Shown: positions 20,026-29,949, counted from the first letter of the stretch. The stretch is DNA of 64,000 bases from Hydrogenovibrio halophilus DSM 15072 (GCF_000384235.1 NZ_KB913033.1:1185164-1249163), one strand, 5' to 3'. A program made the numbers and translations. Notes: generated by a model not told the origin, from the letters alone.

Positions 20026-21546
20026 ATGCTGGAATTGGCTCATCAACCAACAAATTCGGATCAGAAAATCGCTCACACATCGTGGCTGCGCGATCTGACT
20101 GATGCTTGCATGCTCGATCATGACCGAAAATATTTGGCTGACATGGCAAAAGAAGTCGATAGGGTCGATGCAGGCCGATCGGAAGGATTGAGCGGCGTGC
20201 TGGCACGTCTGCAGCACAAGTTTGCTTACCCGCCTGATATGGCGTTGCGGATCGAAGCCGAAGTGCAGGCCCGAACCCACCACCTTTACAAGCAGGCTCA
20301 TTACGATTTTCTGACGCATTTGCCCAATCGCGCTTCGTTGTATGAGTATCTGGCCGATTGCATTGCGAACGCGCAATCCAGTCAAAAATCCTTTGGTCTG
20401 ATCTTTATGGATCTGGACGGCTTCAAGCAGGTCAATGATTCACTGGGTCATCATGTCGGGGATGAATTGCTGCGACTGGTCAGTGCCCGGGTGTTGGCGG
20501 TAATGAAAGCCAACGACTTTGTGGCGCGGCTGGGCGGGGACGAGTTTGTGCTGGTAATGCCGGATGTGGCAAAACAGGCAAGTCTTGCCGCCATCTGCGA
20601 ACGGCTGATCCGAGAAGTCTGCCGTCCTTACTGGATTGAAAATCATGCGGTGTTCACATCGCCCAGCATGGGGGTGGCACGTTTTCATGAAGACGGGCGG
20701 GTGGCCTCGGATCTGATTGACCGGGCCGATCAGGCTCTGTATTACGCCAAAGAGCAAGGCGGGAAAACCTACGCCTTCTATCAGTCATTGCCTGCGTTTC
20801 GGACGCATCAGGATCAGCCGATTCAGGCCTGTCTGTCCGAGGCGGTGGCCACAGGCGGATTGCAGCTTCGGGCGCAGCATCAGGTGGACATCAAACATGA
20901 CCGGTTTGTGGGCGTAGCACTGACATTGCATTGGCCGGATGCCCCGGACGTGCATGCGATTTCGGACCTGGAGGCCTTGCTGATCGATCATGTTGATGCG
21001 CCATTGGTCAACCGCTGGCTTTGGGATTCGGTGTGTTTTTACTTGTCGCGCTGGCAACATTGGGCCGCCGACTGGAGTGTGAGTCTGCCCCGGTTGTCCA
21101 GTGTTCTGACCAGGCCCGAAACGGTGGCGTTATTGACCGATGCGTTGCAGCAAAACGCCATTTCTCCGGAGCAGGTGCATCTCAGTGTGGATGTGGCGCA
21201 AATGGGCGATGCCCTTCAGCGCCCGGTGCTGGATGCGCTGGCCGCGGCAGGATTTCAACTGACGCTCAGTGGTGTGGGCCGGGTGCCTTTGGATTTGTCG
21301 CAACTGGGACAGCTTTCCCTGTCCGAAATTCAGCTGGACGAAACCTGGCTGGCTCAGCAACTGGAGACCGTAACAGGCACCCGCTGTGTGCGGGCAGTGA
21401 TTGATCTGGCACACACACTGGACGCTTCGGTTGTGGCCACCGGCGTGACCGACTCAGGACGGGTCGAGCGCCTGCGCAATTTGGGCTGCGATTTGGCTCA
21501 GGGCCCTTTCTGGGGGGCGCCAACACCGATCGAAGAGTTTATGTAA
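20026..21546 (+). CDS. diguanylate cyclase (GGDEF) with degenerate EAL domain
   Basis: This is a 506-residue cytoplasmic signalling protein; the start at 20026 has an AGGGGAA RBS. A helical N-terminus (about 1-95) lacks membrane segments. The GGDEF domain (about 95-260) has MDLDGFKQVNDSLGH and an intact RLGGDEF (170-174), so cyclic di-GMP synthesis is likely. The inhibitory RxxD site reads KAND (161-164), suggesting loss of product inhibition. Residues about 270-506 follow the EAL fold, but the EAL triad is replaced (VALTLHW) and other metal ligands are absent, so hydrolysis is unlikely. No sensor domain was recognised. The gene stands alone after a 241-bp gap without other features. Confidence 0.85.
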   Translation: MLELAHQPTNSDQKIAHTSWLRDLTDACMLDHDRKYLADMAKEVDRVDAGRSEGLSGVLARLQHKFAYPPDMALRIEAEVQARTHHLYKQAHYDFLTHLPNRASLYEYLADCIANAQSSQKSFGLIFMDLDGFKQVNDSLGHHVGDELLRLVSARVLAVMKANDFVARLGGDEFVLVMPDVAKQASLAAICERLIREVCRPYWIENHAVFTSPSMGVARFHEDGRVASDLIDRADQALYYAKEQGGKTYAFYQSLPAFRTHQDQPIQACLSEAVATGGLQLRAQHQVDIKHDRFVGVALTLHWPDAPDVHAISDLEALLIDHVDAPLVNRWLWDSVCFYLSRWQHWAADWSVSLPRLSSVLTRPETVALLTDALQQNAISPEQVHLSVDVAQMGDALQRPVLDALAAAGFQLTLSGVGRVPLDLSQLGQLSLSEIQLDETWLAQQLETVTGTRCVRAVIDLAHTLDASVVATGVTDSGRVERLRNLGCDLAQGPFWGAPTPIEEFM

Positions 21547-21554
21547 ACCTTGAT

Positions 21555-22259
21555 TCAGTTCAGTTCGTCGGCTTTGTGAATGATTTCCAGAATCAGCTTG
21601 GCCGAATGGGTGGCCGCCTGATCCAGGTATTCGGTGAAGGTCTGGGCGTTTTCCTTACCGGCAATGTCCGACAATGAACGGATGATCACAAACGGCACCT
21701 CAAACCGGTGACAGGTTTGGGCGATGGCCGCAGCTTCCATTTCACAGGCAATCATATCCGGGAACCTGGCTCGGGTCGCGGCCACGTCTTCCGGATGATG
21801 CATAAAGCGGTCGCCGGTGGCAATCTGGCCATGCATGTGCGCCACTTCCCCCAATGATTCGATGGCCTTCTGGGTGATCTTGACCAGTTTGGGATCGGGG
21901 GTAAAGTGGTGCGGACTGCCCGGCACCTGGCCGGTTTCATAGCCAAAAACCGACACATCCACGTCGTGATGCAGCACCGATTGACTGATCACGATGTCGC
22001 CCACTTCCTGATCCGGGTGAAAACCTCCGGCCGAACCGGTGTTGATCACCGCATCCGGTCGGTACAGTTCCAGAAGCAACGCCGTGCTGATGGCGGCATT
22101 GACCTTGCCGATGCCTGAGCGCAGCAAAATCACATCCGTTTTGTGGATGCGACCCAGATAATATTCAAACCCGGCATGGGTTTCGGTTTTCACGTCTTGA
22201 AGTTGGTTGCGCAACAGAGAAACTTCTTCTTCCATTGCACCAATGATCGCCAATCGCAT
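21555..22259 (-). CDS. mtnN: 5'-methylthioadenosine/S-adenosylhomocysteine nucleosidase
   Basis: This 234-residue enzyme (Pfs) cleaves adenine from SAH and MTA. The start at 22259 gives the canonical MRLAIIGAMEEE opening with its catalytic Glu (E12 region). TGSAGGF, ACEMEAAAIAQTCH (nucleoside-binding MEGAA-like motif) and IRSLSDIAGKE with the catalytic Asp are all present. It lies downstream of luxS on the same strand; together they convert SAH to homocysteine, adenine and the AI-2 precursor DPD. Confidence 0.95.
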   Translation of the reverse strand: MRLAIIGAMEEEVSLLRNQLQDVKTETHAGFEYYLGRIHKTDVILLRSGIGKVNAAISTALLLELYRPDAVINTGSAGGFHPDQEVGDIVISQSVLHHDVDVSVFGYETGQVPGSPHHFTPDPKLVKITQKAIESLGEVAHMHGQIATGDRFMHHPEDVAATRARFPDMIACEMEAAAIAQTCHRFEVPFVIIRSLSDIAGKENAQTFTEYLDQAATHSAKLILEIIHKADELN

Positions 22260-22292
22260 AAGTTTTCCGTCGTGTGAACGGCCCCGGAAATG

Positions 22293-22304
22293 ACCAGGCC
22301 TGGT
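22293..22304. repeat. ACCAGGCCTGGT palindrome (mtnN upstream)
   Basis: The exact 12-mer is intergenic, 34 bp upstream of the mtnN ATG, in the gap shared with the 82-bp repeat. Confidence 0.9.
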
Positions 22305-22373
22305 TAAAAAGTACTTACCTGACACTCTGTCGGCCGATCATCCCCCCCCTTGTCATGCCGACCCTTCCCACCT

Positions 22374-22455
22374 TGTCATCCCGACCGAAGCGGAGGGATC
22401 TTCTTCAGGATGGCACTGTCGGTTGGAGATCCTTCGGCTTCGCTCAGGATGACAG
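22374..22455. repeat. 82-bp foldback repeat, copy 1
   Basis: The element runs from TGTCATCCCGACC to GGATGACAG. Its outer arms (TGTCATCC/GGATGACA) and inner arms (GGGATCT/AGATCC) make an imperfect hairpin. A short extra piece of the right arm (CTTCGCTCAGGGTGACAG) repeats at 22463-22480. It lies between luxS and mtnN. Confidence 0.85.
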
Positions 22456-22506
22456 AAAAAAGCTTCGCTCAGGGTGACAGTGTTTTGCCATGCCCCCAGA
22501 AAGGGG

Positions 22507-23028
22507 TTATACAGCATTGCCCAGTGATTTCAGGGTGGCCTCATCCATGGCCAGGTCTGCGTTTCGGTTGACGCCAATGCCTTGGTCGAGCACATTGCGG
22601 GCGATGTTTTGGGCTTCGTCCAGCGAGTGCATGGTGTAGGTTCCGCACTGGTATTTGTTCAGTTCCGGAATGTCTTCCATTTTTTCGACCTTCAGCACGT
22701 CTTGCATCGCCGCTTCCCAGGCCTTGGCCACGCGCTGTTCGTCCGGGGTGCCGATGGTGCTCATGTAAAAGCCGGTGCGGCAGCCCATGGGCGAAACGTC
22801 AATGATTTCCACGTCATCGCTGTTCAGGTGTTCGCGGATAAAGCCGGCGAACAAGTGCTCCAGCGTATGAATGCCTTTTTCACCGAGTATGTCGATGTTG
22901 GGTCGGGTAAAGCGCAAGTCAAACACGGTAATGGTGTCGCCAGCCGGCGTCTGCATGGTTTTGGCCACGCGCACGGCGGGCGCATTCATAATGGTGTGAT
23001 CCACGGTAAAGCTGTCAAGTAATGGCAT
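22507..23028 (-). CDS. luxS: S-ribosylhomocysteine lyase LuxS
   Basis: This 173-residue enzyme splits S-ribosylhomocysteine to homocysteine and DPD, the source of autoinducer-2. The metal site is H54/H58 in HTLEH with C128 (KYQCGTY), and catalytic C83 lies in [10 protein letters not shown]. The RBS AAGGA sits inside the end of the upstream Bax-like gene, 4 bp of gap, so the two are probably co-transcribed. Confidence 0.96.
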   Translation of the reverse strand: MPLLDSFTVDHTIMNAPAVRVAKTMQTPAGDTITVFDLRFTRPNIDILGEKGIHTLEHLFAGFIREHLNSDDVEIIDVSPMGCRTGFYMSTIGTPDEQRVAKAWEAAMQDVLKVEKMEDIPELNKYQCGTYTMHSLDEAQNIARNVLDQGIGVNRNADLAMDEATLKSLGNAV

Positions 23029-23032
23029 AGAT

Positions 23033-23875
23033 TCAATCCTTTTGGTTTGCAGCGTTCAAATTAAAACGCGATAACTCATTGTAACGAATCATGGACCGAA
23101 GTTCTTCCACGTACGCTTCCCTGCGTTCAGAATAATGCAACAAGCCTTCTGCCAACGCAACACCGGTCACCGGTTGATTGGCGTTTCTCAATTGCGCGCG
23201 GATGCGGCGCAAATCGGCGTAAGCCGAATGGCTGTTGAGGTTGTGCAGATAACTTTTGACCGATTCATAAGGGTGATCGAAAGCCCGCACTTCATGATCG
23301 GCCCCACTGATACGTTGCTCGGGCACCAGTCCGCATCCGGGTTGGTAACACCATTGCCCAAAGTAATTGTGGGCTTTGCGGGCAAAACGAGACGTGCCCC
23401 AGGCGCTTTCATTGGCTGCCTGAGCGAGCGCCAGCGAAGTGGGAATGGTGTCAATGCGTGTGAGCAGCGCTTTCTGGTTCTCGGAACGGTCGGGATCAAA
23501 GCGGCCAGAGACCTCCAAGCCAAACAGCTCGGCCTGGGTTTTTAACCAGGCCTGGTCTTTTTCAGGCAGGCTGTTCTGGTCGATCAGCGTTTTCAACCGC
23601 TCGCGTTTGGTCTGAATGGATTGATTTGCCTGATGGATCAGTGGCGCAAAATACTCAAAAAACGCCTGCTTGCGCGGTGGGCCGGCGTCAAAGCTGGAAA
23701 AGTCCGGCGGTCGGTCAAACTGGGTTATTGCGGGTTGGCTGTCGGTCTGCTCAGAAGGTTCTTCCGAACAGCCGGAAAGCCAGAATGAAAACGCGGCCAT
23801 TACCATTATGAGAGCCGCTGGGGCTTTCAGCAAAAGGAGCGAGGAGACATTGCGGGGGAAGTGATTTCTATGCAT
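23033..23875 (-). CDS. Bax-type glucosaminidase lipoprotein
   Basis: This is a 280-residue predicted peptidoglycan hydrolase of the Bax/FlgJ (GH73) type. A hydrophobic N-terminus ends in FWLSGCSE, a lipobox, so the protein should be lipid-anchored. The catalytic domain (about 125-270) contains [19 protein letters not shown] with the catalytic Glu, and the [14 protein letters not shown] segment typical of Bax. The start at 23875 is chosen over a TTG at 23890; neither has a strong RBS. It is upstream of luxS and mtnN, with no evident functional link. Confidence 0.85.
   Translation of the reverse strand: MHRNHFPRNVSSLLLLKAPAALIMVMAAFSFWLSGCSEEPSEQTDSQPAITQFDRPPDFSSFDAGPPRKQAFFEYFAPLIHQANQSIQTKRERLKTLIDQNSLPEKDQAWLKTQAELFGLEVSGRFDPDRSENQKALLTRIDTIPTSLALAQAANESAWGTSRFARKAHNYFGQWCYQPGCGLVPEQRISGADHEVRAFDHPYESVKSYLHNLNSHSAYADLRRIRAQLRNANQPVTGVALAEGLLHYSERREAYVEELRSMIRYNELSRFNLNAANQKD
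23545..23556. repeat. ACCAGGCCTGGT palindrome (in Bax-like gene)
   Basis: The exact 12-mer is coding; on the minus strand it contributes KDQAWLK in the region before the catalytic domain. Confidence 0.9.
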
Positions 23876-23911
23876 TCGGACTCTGACCAATGAAGTGACG
23901 TTGGTGGCAGT

Positions 23912-25126
23912 TTAGGCGATCAGCATGTCATCATCAACAATGGTGCGCATGGCGCTCAAGGTGTCAACGCCGTTCGGAAAGCTGCCACCGACGGGATTGG
24001 TGACATCCAGATAAAAGGTTTCATCGTCTTCCACCTGATCGTCGCCCAGAATTTCCACTGGCATCACCGCCTGGTTTTCATCCGGGTACAAAACCAAGGT
24101 GCCTTGTTGGGGCAGATAATCTTCTCCGGCCGTCGCAGTGCCGTCTCGGGTTTGGTAATCTACGCTCAGCCAGTCATTGGTAAAACGCTCGCCATGAAAT
24201 TCGATCAGAAAGTAGGCATAGCTGATGTCACCGCTGTCGTTTTCAAAAATCTCAAAATCGATCTCTGAAACCTCTTTGGGAGCTTGACCATAAGCATCGC
24301 GGACACTTTGGTCAATCCATTGCTGGTGATCGTCATATGCCACGCGTTGCCAGAATCCCTGTTCTCCGAACGAACTGTTGTCATACAGATCAACGTCGGG
24401 CTCAAAGTCGTAGGTGCCAAGGCTGGATGTGTAACTGGCGACGCCTGCAATTTTCCCATCTATGAATGCAGGGCCACCGCTGTCGCCGGATGTGATCAGG
24501 CCTTCTTCGTCGCCCAGGCCGGTATCGTAAATGCCCAGCAACCCGCCTAATGCATCTTCGCTGGTATTACCACTGTCAAAATCAGCGACCAGTGTGGTGC
24601 CCGGTTTTGGGGTCCAGCCCATGGCGGCCCCCAGTACTTCCTTGAGGGTCGAGCCTTCGGTTTCAAAGCGATTGGCCGCGATCAAGCGAGGATTGTCTGT
24701 TGCGTTGGGGTCACTGCCTTCAAGGCCGGTGCCAGGCGTTCCATAGCCACCAAAGGCAAATGTCTGACCAATGGCATCGTCTTCCCGATATAATTCAAAA
24801 CGTTGCGCAAACCCGGGGGCCTTCTCCGACAGTCGCACCAACGCGAGGTCGTGATTGTCATGGAGAGGCTCGTAAAAAGGGTGGATTTGATATTGCGTGG
24901 CTTGCACCGTTTTGAATTGCTGATGGCTGTTTTCAAAGATGACTTCGGCACGGTCAATTTCGGGATCAAAGAGGTGGGCGGCGGTTAAAACGGTTTGGCC
25001 ATCCCATAAAAGTGTTCCGGTGCCACGGTAACCTGTGTCCGTTGTGATTTGCACCACACCCGTCATGGTCGAATAGTCTGAGGTTTGGTACAGGCTGTCT
25101 GTATAATGCCGGGTCGTGGCGACCAT
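23912..25126 (-). CDS. secreted trypsin-like serine protease with Calx-beta domain
   Basis: This 404-residue protein has an S1 protease domain (about 20-280) and a C-terminal Calx-beta domain (about 295-400). The triad is intact: H51 (TAAHLF), D93 (NHDLALV) and S216 (SGDSGGPA). There is no Sec signal peptide. The C-terminus is acidic and ends in MLIA, which fits type I secretion signals. It is divergent from, and adjacent to, tolC, the ABC exporter and the adaptor gene, so it is the likely cargo of that system. Calx-beta repeats bind calcium and occur in surface adhesins. An AGGGGG RBS supports the start. Confidence 0.85.
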   Translation of the reverse strand: MVATTRHYTDSLYQTSDYSTMTGVVQITTDTGYRGTGTLLWDGQTVLTAAHLFDPEIDRAEVIFENSHQQFKTVQATQYQIHPFYEPLHDNHDLALVRLSEKAPGFAQRFELYREDDAIGQTFAFGGYGTPGTGLEGSDPNATDNPRLIAANRFETEGSTLKEVLGAAMGWTPKPGTTLVADFDSGNTSEDALGGLLGIYDTGLGDEEGLITSGDSGGPAFIDGKIAGVASYTSSLGTYDFEPDVDLYDNSSFGEQGFWQRVAYDDHQQWIDQSVRDAYGQAPKEVSEIDFEIFENDSGDISYAYFLIEFHGERFTNDWLSVDYQTRDGTATAGEDYLPQQGTLVLYPDENQAVMPVEILGDDQVEDDETFYLDVTNPVGGSFPNGVDTLSAMRTIVDDDMLIA

Positions 25127-25237
25127 GTATGCCCCCTGTGGAAGAAGTTATGTTATGCTGTACCGTTAATTTTAAAAGTATGGTTTGTCATTATTAAACG
25201 TCAAAGTGACCTGCAAGACGGATTGGATTATAACACT

Positions 25238-26593
25238 ATGAAACGACAGAATGCTTTGCTGGCTTTTATGCAGCGCCTGGGTTTGGTCGCATCGTTTGCA
25301 TTGCTGGGGGGATACAGCGCAGGCTCGGTGGCGCAGCCGATTGATATGACCCAGGCTTATCAGCTGGCCCTGGAGCAGAATCAGGCGTTACAGGCCCACC
25401 GTGAGAATCTCTCAGCGGAATCCGAGAATATTGACCAGGCCTGGTCACAGGTTCTGCCCAATGTGTCGGCCTATTTGCGTCGGGGCAAAGCCGAATACAC
25501 CACCGGCTTTGTCGAAGACGAACCGGCGGACTTTACCCGCTCCGGGATTTCGCTGGTTCAGCCTTTGTTTTCCATGAAACGTTTTGAAGGCATCAGTGCG
25601 GCCAAAGCCGGGTATCAGCGTTTTGCCAAAGACTTTGATCTCAAGCGTTTCCAGACAGGTCTGGAAACCTTGCACGCCTACATTGATGCGGCCAAAGCCA
25701 ATGAGCTGCTGGCGCTTTCCCGTGCGGAAATCGAAGATCACAAAGTTCGTATGCGGCGCGTCGATGCCATGCTGGAACGTGGGCTGGCCACGGAGGTGGA
25801 TCAGCTGGAAACGCAGTCCAAATACGATGAGTTGCGGGCCCAGGAGATCGCCGATACCAATACCCGTAAAGTGATGCTCAAGCGTCTGGAACAATATGTG
25901 GGGCAACGTGGGTTGGACATCGCTTCCATTCAGGGCGATTTGTGGCAACTTTCTGAAGGCATATTGGCTCAGGACAACTGGGTGAGTCGCATTGAAAACG
26001 CGGCTCTGTCGGTTCAAGTCGCGCAATCGGCACTGGAAGAATCGCGTCAAAAAAAGGACCTGAGTCAGGCCGAATATTGGCCGGAAGTGAACGCAAGGGT
26101 TGAATATCGCAAAACCGACTCCTATGAAACCGGCATGGAAAACGAATCCAGAGCGGTGCTGGAAATGTCGCTGCCGCTTTATGAAGGTGGGCGCACCAAC
26201 TCGGCCGTTCGTCAGGCTCAAAACCAGATTGACCGAGATGCTTTCTTCCTGGCCGACGAAAAGCACAAGGCTTCGGTCCAGGCCGAGGAGTCCCTGTCCA
26301 AAATTCGTGGCTCCTATGAAAATATCCAGGCGTATCGCCGCTCTGTTGAATCGGCGAACGCCTATCTCGCGGCTGCAGAAAAAGGTCTTTCCTACGGCCT
26401 TCGCAGCGTTTATGAAGTGCTGGAAGCCAAAACCCGGCTTTATACTACCCAGAAAAAACTGGTGACCGAAAAACATGAGAATCTCAAGGCGCAACTGGAA
26501 CTGCTTTTTTTGACCGGCCATTTTGCCCCACAGGATGTGGCGCAGCTGCTGCAGGCTAGACAGTTGCCCGAAGCCTTGCGCCAGCCCGCTTGA
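25238..26593 (+). CDS. TolC-family outer-membrane channel
   Basis: This 451-residue type I secretion outer-membrane protein is the exit duct of the system. The start at 25238 gives a signal peptide (basic MKRQNALLAFMQR, then a hydrophobic stretch, cleavage near GSVA-QP). TolC repeats are visible as MTQAYQLALEQNQALQAHRENL and its second half LYEGGRTNSAVRQAQNQI, with long helical segments and AEKGLSYGLRSVYEVLEAKTRLY. The ABC exporter gene follows after 46 bp. A 111-bp divergent region with the protease gene contains both promoters. Confidence 0.9.
   Translation: MKRQNALLAFMQRLGLVASFALLGGYSAGSVAQPIDMTQAYQLALEQNQALQAHRENLSAESENIDQAWSQVLPNVSAYLRRGKAEYTTGFVEDEPADFTRSGISLVQPLFSMKRFEGISAAKAGYQRFAKDFDLKRFQTGLETLHAYIDAAKANELLALSRAEIEDHKVRMRRVDAMLERGLATEVDQLETQSKYDELRAQEIADTNTRKVMLKRLEQYVGQRGLDIASIQGDLWQLSEGILAQDNWVSRIENAALSVQVAQSALEESRQKKDLSQAEYWPEVNARVEYRKTDSYETGMENESRAVLEMSLPLYEGGRTNSAVRQAQNQIDRDAFFLADEKHKASVQAEESLSKIRGSYENIQAYRRSVESANAYLAAAEKGLSYGLRSVYEVLEAKTRLYTTQKKLVTEKHENLKAQLELLFLTGHFAPQDVAQLLQARQLPEALRQPA
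25434..25445. repeat. ACCAGGCCTGGT palindrome (in tolC-like gene)
   Basis: The exact 12-mer is coding and reads IDQAWSQ in the first TolC repeat. Confidence 0.9.
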
Positions 26594-26639
26594 CTCTGTT
26601 CAAGCCTTTTACCCGATTTATTGATGTTTAGAGAGACGT

Positions 26640-28346
26640 ATGCAACCCAAAAAAGATGACCTGACCGAAATTCAGCGGGCACTGAAGCTAGTAAAACGCT
26701 CGTTTATCAACGTGGGCGTGTTCAGCTTTTTTATTAACATTCTGATGCTGGTCCCACCCATCTACATGCTCCAGATTTATGACCGGGTGCTGACCAGTCG
26801 CAGTGAAGAAACCCTGTTGATGCTGACCCTGATTGTGGTCTGGTTGTTTATCACCATGGGGCTGCTGGAATTTGTGCGCTCGCGAATGCTGATCCGAATC
26901 GGCAACAAACTGGACAATACTCTGAACGAGGATTTGTTCTCTTCCATGTTCAAGCGTTCGGTCAATGAGCCGGGGCAGGTCAATGCCCAGCCACTCAACG
27001 ACATGACCTCGCTGCGTCAGTTTATGACCGGCAATGGGTTGTTTGCGTTTTTTGATTCCCCCTGGTTGCCGATTTACATTCTGATCCTGTTCCTGTTCCA
27101 TCCTTATTTCGGCTATTTCGGCATTTTTGCTGCGATTGTGCTGTTTATTCTGGCCTATCTGAATGAACGCACCTCCAAAAAACTGCTGGAAGAAGCCAAT
27201 CAGGAACACATGCAATCGACCAACTATGCCAGTGCCAGCGTCAAAAACGCCGAAGTGGTCGCGGCCATGGGCATGGAAAACAACCTGAAAAACAAATGGT
27301 TCGAAAAGCACCTGAGCTTTCTGAGCAAACAGAGTCAGGCCAGTGACCGGGCCAGCATTCTGACCAATCTGTCCAAGAATCTGCGTTTGATGTTTCAATC
27401 CCTGATACTGGGGCTCGGGGCCTGGCTGGCCATTTACAACGAAATCACACCGGGGATGATGATTGCCGGGTCCATTATTCTGGGGCGTGCCCTGGCACCG
27501 CTGGATTTGCTGATCGGCTCCTGGAAAGGTTTCAGTTCCGCCAGAACCGCCTACAGACGCCTGAACGAAATGTTTGCCAAATACCCGGCCAAAGACGACA
27601 CCATGCCGTTGCCGGATCCGGAAGGGCGTCTGAGTTGCGAAGGCATTATGGTCACCCCACCGGGCGGTCGTACGCCGGTTGTGCGCGGCGTTTCTTTTGA
27701 ACTGCAGAAAGGCGAAATGCTGGCCATTATCGGCCCCAGTGCGGCCGGTAAGTCCTCCATCGTTCGCGCCCTGCTGGGTGTCTGGCCATTGCTGGCCGGC
27801 AAGGTACGACTTGACGGCGCCGATATTCACAGCTGGGACAAATTGCATCTGGGTCAGCACATTGGCTATCTGCCTCAGGACATCGAACTGTTTGCCGGCA
27901 CCATTGCTGAAAACATCGGTCGATTCGGCGAACTGGATCCAGACAGAGTGGTGGCTTCGGCCAAAATGGCCGGGGTGCACGAATTGATATTGCGCTTGCC
28001 TCAGGGCTACGATACCGAGCTTGCCAGTGGTACCAGCGGTCTTTCCGGTGGTCAGCGTCAGCGAATCGGTTTGGCTCGTGCCCTGTATGGCAATCCCAAG
28101 CTGGTGGTGCTGGACGAACCCAACTCCAATCTGGACGATCAGGGTGAACAGGCGCTTTCCGAGGCCTTGCAGTCCCTGAAAGAGCACGGGGTCACGGTGG
28201 TGATTATTTCTCACAAAAAGCCGATTTTGAAACTGGTGGACAAGCTGTTGCTGGTCGTCGATGGTCAGGCCAAAGCCTTTGGTGAGCGAGATGAAGTCCT
28301 GACCGCCATTCAGAACGGTCAGCTCTCTTTGACCAATCAGAAATAA
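26640..28346 (+). CDS. type I secretion ABC transporter, PrtD/HlyB type
   Basis: This 568-residue inner-membrane exporter is shorter than HlyB because it lacks the C39-like N-terminal domain, as in PrtD/LapB-type protease exporters. Membrane helices lie at about 25-310, then comes an ATPase domain (about 330-560) with Walker A IGPSAAGKSS, signature LSGGQRQRIG and Walker B VVLDEPNSNLD. The switch His is in IISHKK. It is followed by the adaptor gene after 81 bp containing a palindrome. Substrates are probably the protease next door and perhaps the S-layer-like protein at 41384-44365. Confidence 0.93.
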   Translation: MQPKKDDLTEIQRALKLVKRSFINVGVFSFFINILMLVPPIYMLQIYDRVLTSRSEETLLMLTLIVVWLFITMGLLEFVRSRMLIRIGNKLDNTLNEDLFSSMFKRSVNEPGQVNAQPLNDMTSLRQFMTGNGLFAFFDSPWLPIYILILFLFHPYFGYFGIFAAIVLFILAYLNERTSKKLLEEANQEHMQSTNYASASVKNAEVVAAMGMENNLKNKWFEKHLSFLSKQSQASDRASILTNLSKNLRLMFQSLILGLGAWLAIYNEITPGMMIAGSIILGRALAPLDLLIGSWKGFSSARTAYRRLNEMFAKYPAKDDTMPLPDPEGRLSCEGIMVTPPGGRTPVVRGVSFELQKGEMLAIIGPSAAGKSSIVRALLGVWPLLAGKVRLDGADIHSWDKLHLGQHIGYLPQDIELFAGTIAENIGRFGELDPDRVVASAKMAGVHELILRLPQGYDTELASGTSGLSGGQRQRIGLARALYGNPKLVVLDEPNSNLDDQGEQALSEALQSLKEHGVTVVIISHKKPILKLVDKLLLVVDGQAKAFGERDEVLTAIQNGQLSLTNQK

Positions 28347-28386
28347 GGCTGGATCTGTCGAACGCATTCAAGTCAACCCGATAATG

Positions 28387-28398
28387 ACCAGGCCTGGT
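28387..28398. repeat. ACCAGGCCTGGT palindrome (between exporter and adaptor genes)
   Basis: The exact 12-mer lies in the 81-bp gap between the exporter and adaptor genes, 30 bp before the adaptor ATG. Confidence 0.9.
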
Positions 28399-28427
28399 AA
28401 CGATCAGGCCGAATCAATGGAACAACC

Positions 28428-29882
28428 ATGACACAGAAACAACAAGATTTAAAAGAAAACCTAGACTTAGGCGCTGAAAGTCGTCGCGACACCCATCCGG
28501 GCGTTTACGATGGTGAAGCCAGGGTCAAACCTGGCAGTCACGATTACGACAGCCTCAGCGTCAAAAAACAACCCGAGTTCCCGGGCGTCAAGACCAATGA
28601 TCACACTTATTACCGCTTTGGCTGGCTGGTGGTCATTCTGGTCTTTGTTGTGTTCGGTGGCTGGGCCGCGCTGGCTCCGCTCAGCAGCTCCGCCGTGGCG
28701 CCGGGCGAAGTTCAGGTCGAAGAAAGCAACCGCACAGTTGAACATTATGAAGGTGGCATCGTCTCTGAAATTCTAGTGGAAGAAGGCGAAATCGTTGAAA
28801 AAGGCGAAGTGCTGTTGCGACTCTCGCCCACTCAGGCGGCCTCCGAGTTGAACACGGTTCAATCTCAACTGAACAGCCTTCTGGCGCTGGAAGCCCGTCT
28901 GTTTGCCGAGCGCAGCGGAAAAGGCCAGGTCACCTTTCCACCCTCCCTGTTGCAGCAGGCCGAAACCAGCGACGACGTTCAGGAGTTGATTGAGGGCCAA
29001 AGAGCCTTGTTCGACGCCCGACGGAATGGCTTGAATCAGGAGCTGAAAATCTACGGCCAGCAGATTTCCGCCTTGAAACAACAGATTTCGGGGCTGCAGG
29101 AACAAATCAAAAGTCTGGATGACCGGATTGCCTCTTACGAAGAAGAGGTCGAAGACTGGCAGGCGCTTTACGATGAACGTTTTGCCGACAAAATCCGACT
29201 TCAGGAGATGAAGCGGGAGCTGGCAACACTAAAAGGTGAGCGTGCCGGTAACCTGTCGGAAACCGCGCGTTTGAAAGTGAAAGTGGCTGAAACCGAGTCA
29301 CAGCGAGTGCTTCGAAAGCAACAGTTCCTGCAGGAAGTGGTGGCCGAACTCAAAGACGTTCAAACTCGAAAATTTGAACTTCAGGCCCGCAAAACCGCCC
29401 TTCTTGACCGTTTGAAGCGGGTGGAAATCCGTTCGCCTGCCAGCGGGAAAGTCAACGGTCTGAAAGTACACACGGTCGGAGCGGTGGTGCGCTCCGGTGA
29501 TCCTTTGATGGAAATTGTGCCCAAAACGCAGAACTTTGTTGTCATGGCAAGAGTCAAACCTCAGGACATTGACAAAGTCCGGGTTGGGCTCATGGCCGAC
29601 GTTGTATTCAGTGCCTTCAATACCCAAAGCACGCATGTGATTACCGGCGAGGTCACCAAGCTTTCGGCCGACAGCTTTACCGATGAGCAGAGCGGTGAGA
29701 AATACTTCGAAGCCCGCGTTCAGATCACACCGGAAGGGGTCAAACAGATGAAAGAGGACGGCATATTCATGCTGCCCGGCATGCCAGCTGAAACCATGAT
29801 CAAAACCGGAGAGCGCACATTCTTCGGCTACCTGATCAAACCCATTTCAGACATGTTCAAACGCGCATTTAATGAAGATTGA
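28428..29882 (+). CDS. type I secretion membrane fusion protein, HlyD/PrtE type
   Basis: This 484-residue periplasmic adaptor joins the ABC exporter to the TolC channel. A cytosolic tail of about 60 residues precedes one membrane helix (WLVVILVFVVFGGWAALAPL). Next come the lipoyl half-motif EGGIVSEILVEEGEIVEKGE, a long coiled coil (about 190-320, rich in Q, E, L) and the second lipoyl half with IRSPASGKVNGLKVHTVG. The C-terminal GMPAETMIKTGERT is characteristic of the family. It ends the secretion operon; three tandem 82-bp repeats follow. Confidence 0.93.
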   Translation: MTQKQQDLKENLDLGAESRRDTHPGVYDGEARVKPGSHDYDSLSVKKQPEFPGVKTNDHTYYRFGWLVVILVFVVFGGWAALAPLSSSAVAPGEVQVEESNRTVEHYEGGIVSEILVEEGEIVEKGEVLLRLSPTQAASELNTVQSQLNSLLALEARLFAERSGKGQVTFPPSLLQQAETSDDVQELIEGQRALFDARRNGLNQELKIYGQQISALKQQISGLQEQIKSLDDRIASYEEEVEDWQALYDERFADKIRLQEMKRELATLKGERAGNLSETARLKVKVAETESQRVLRKQQFLQEVVAELKDVQTRKFELQARKTALLDRLKRVEIRSPASGKVNGLKVHTVGAVVRSGDPLMEIVPKTQNFVVMARVKPQDIDKVRVGLMADVVFSAFNTQSTHVITGEVTKLSADSFTDEQSGEKYFEARVQITPEGVKQMKEDGIFMLPGMPAETMIKTGERTFFGYLIKPISDMFKRAFNED

Positions 29883-29949
29883 TCTCGTGCTCGTATAGTC
29901 ACCCAAAGCAAGTTGAGCTGTTTGTACTGTCATGACGACCGCTTCCCCT

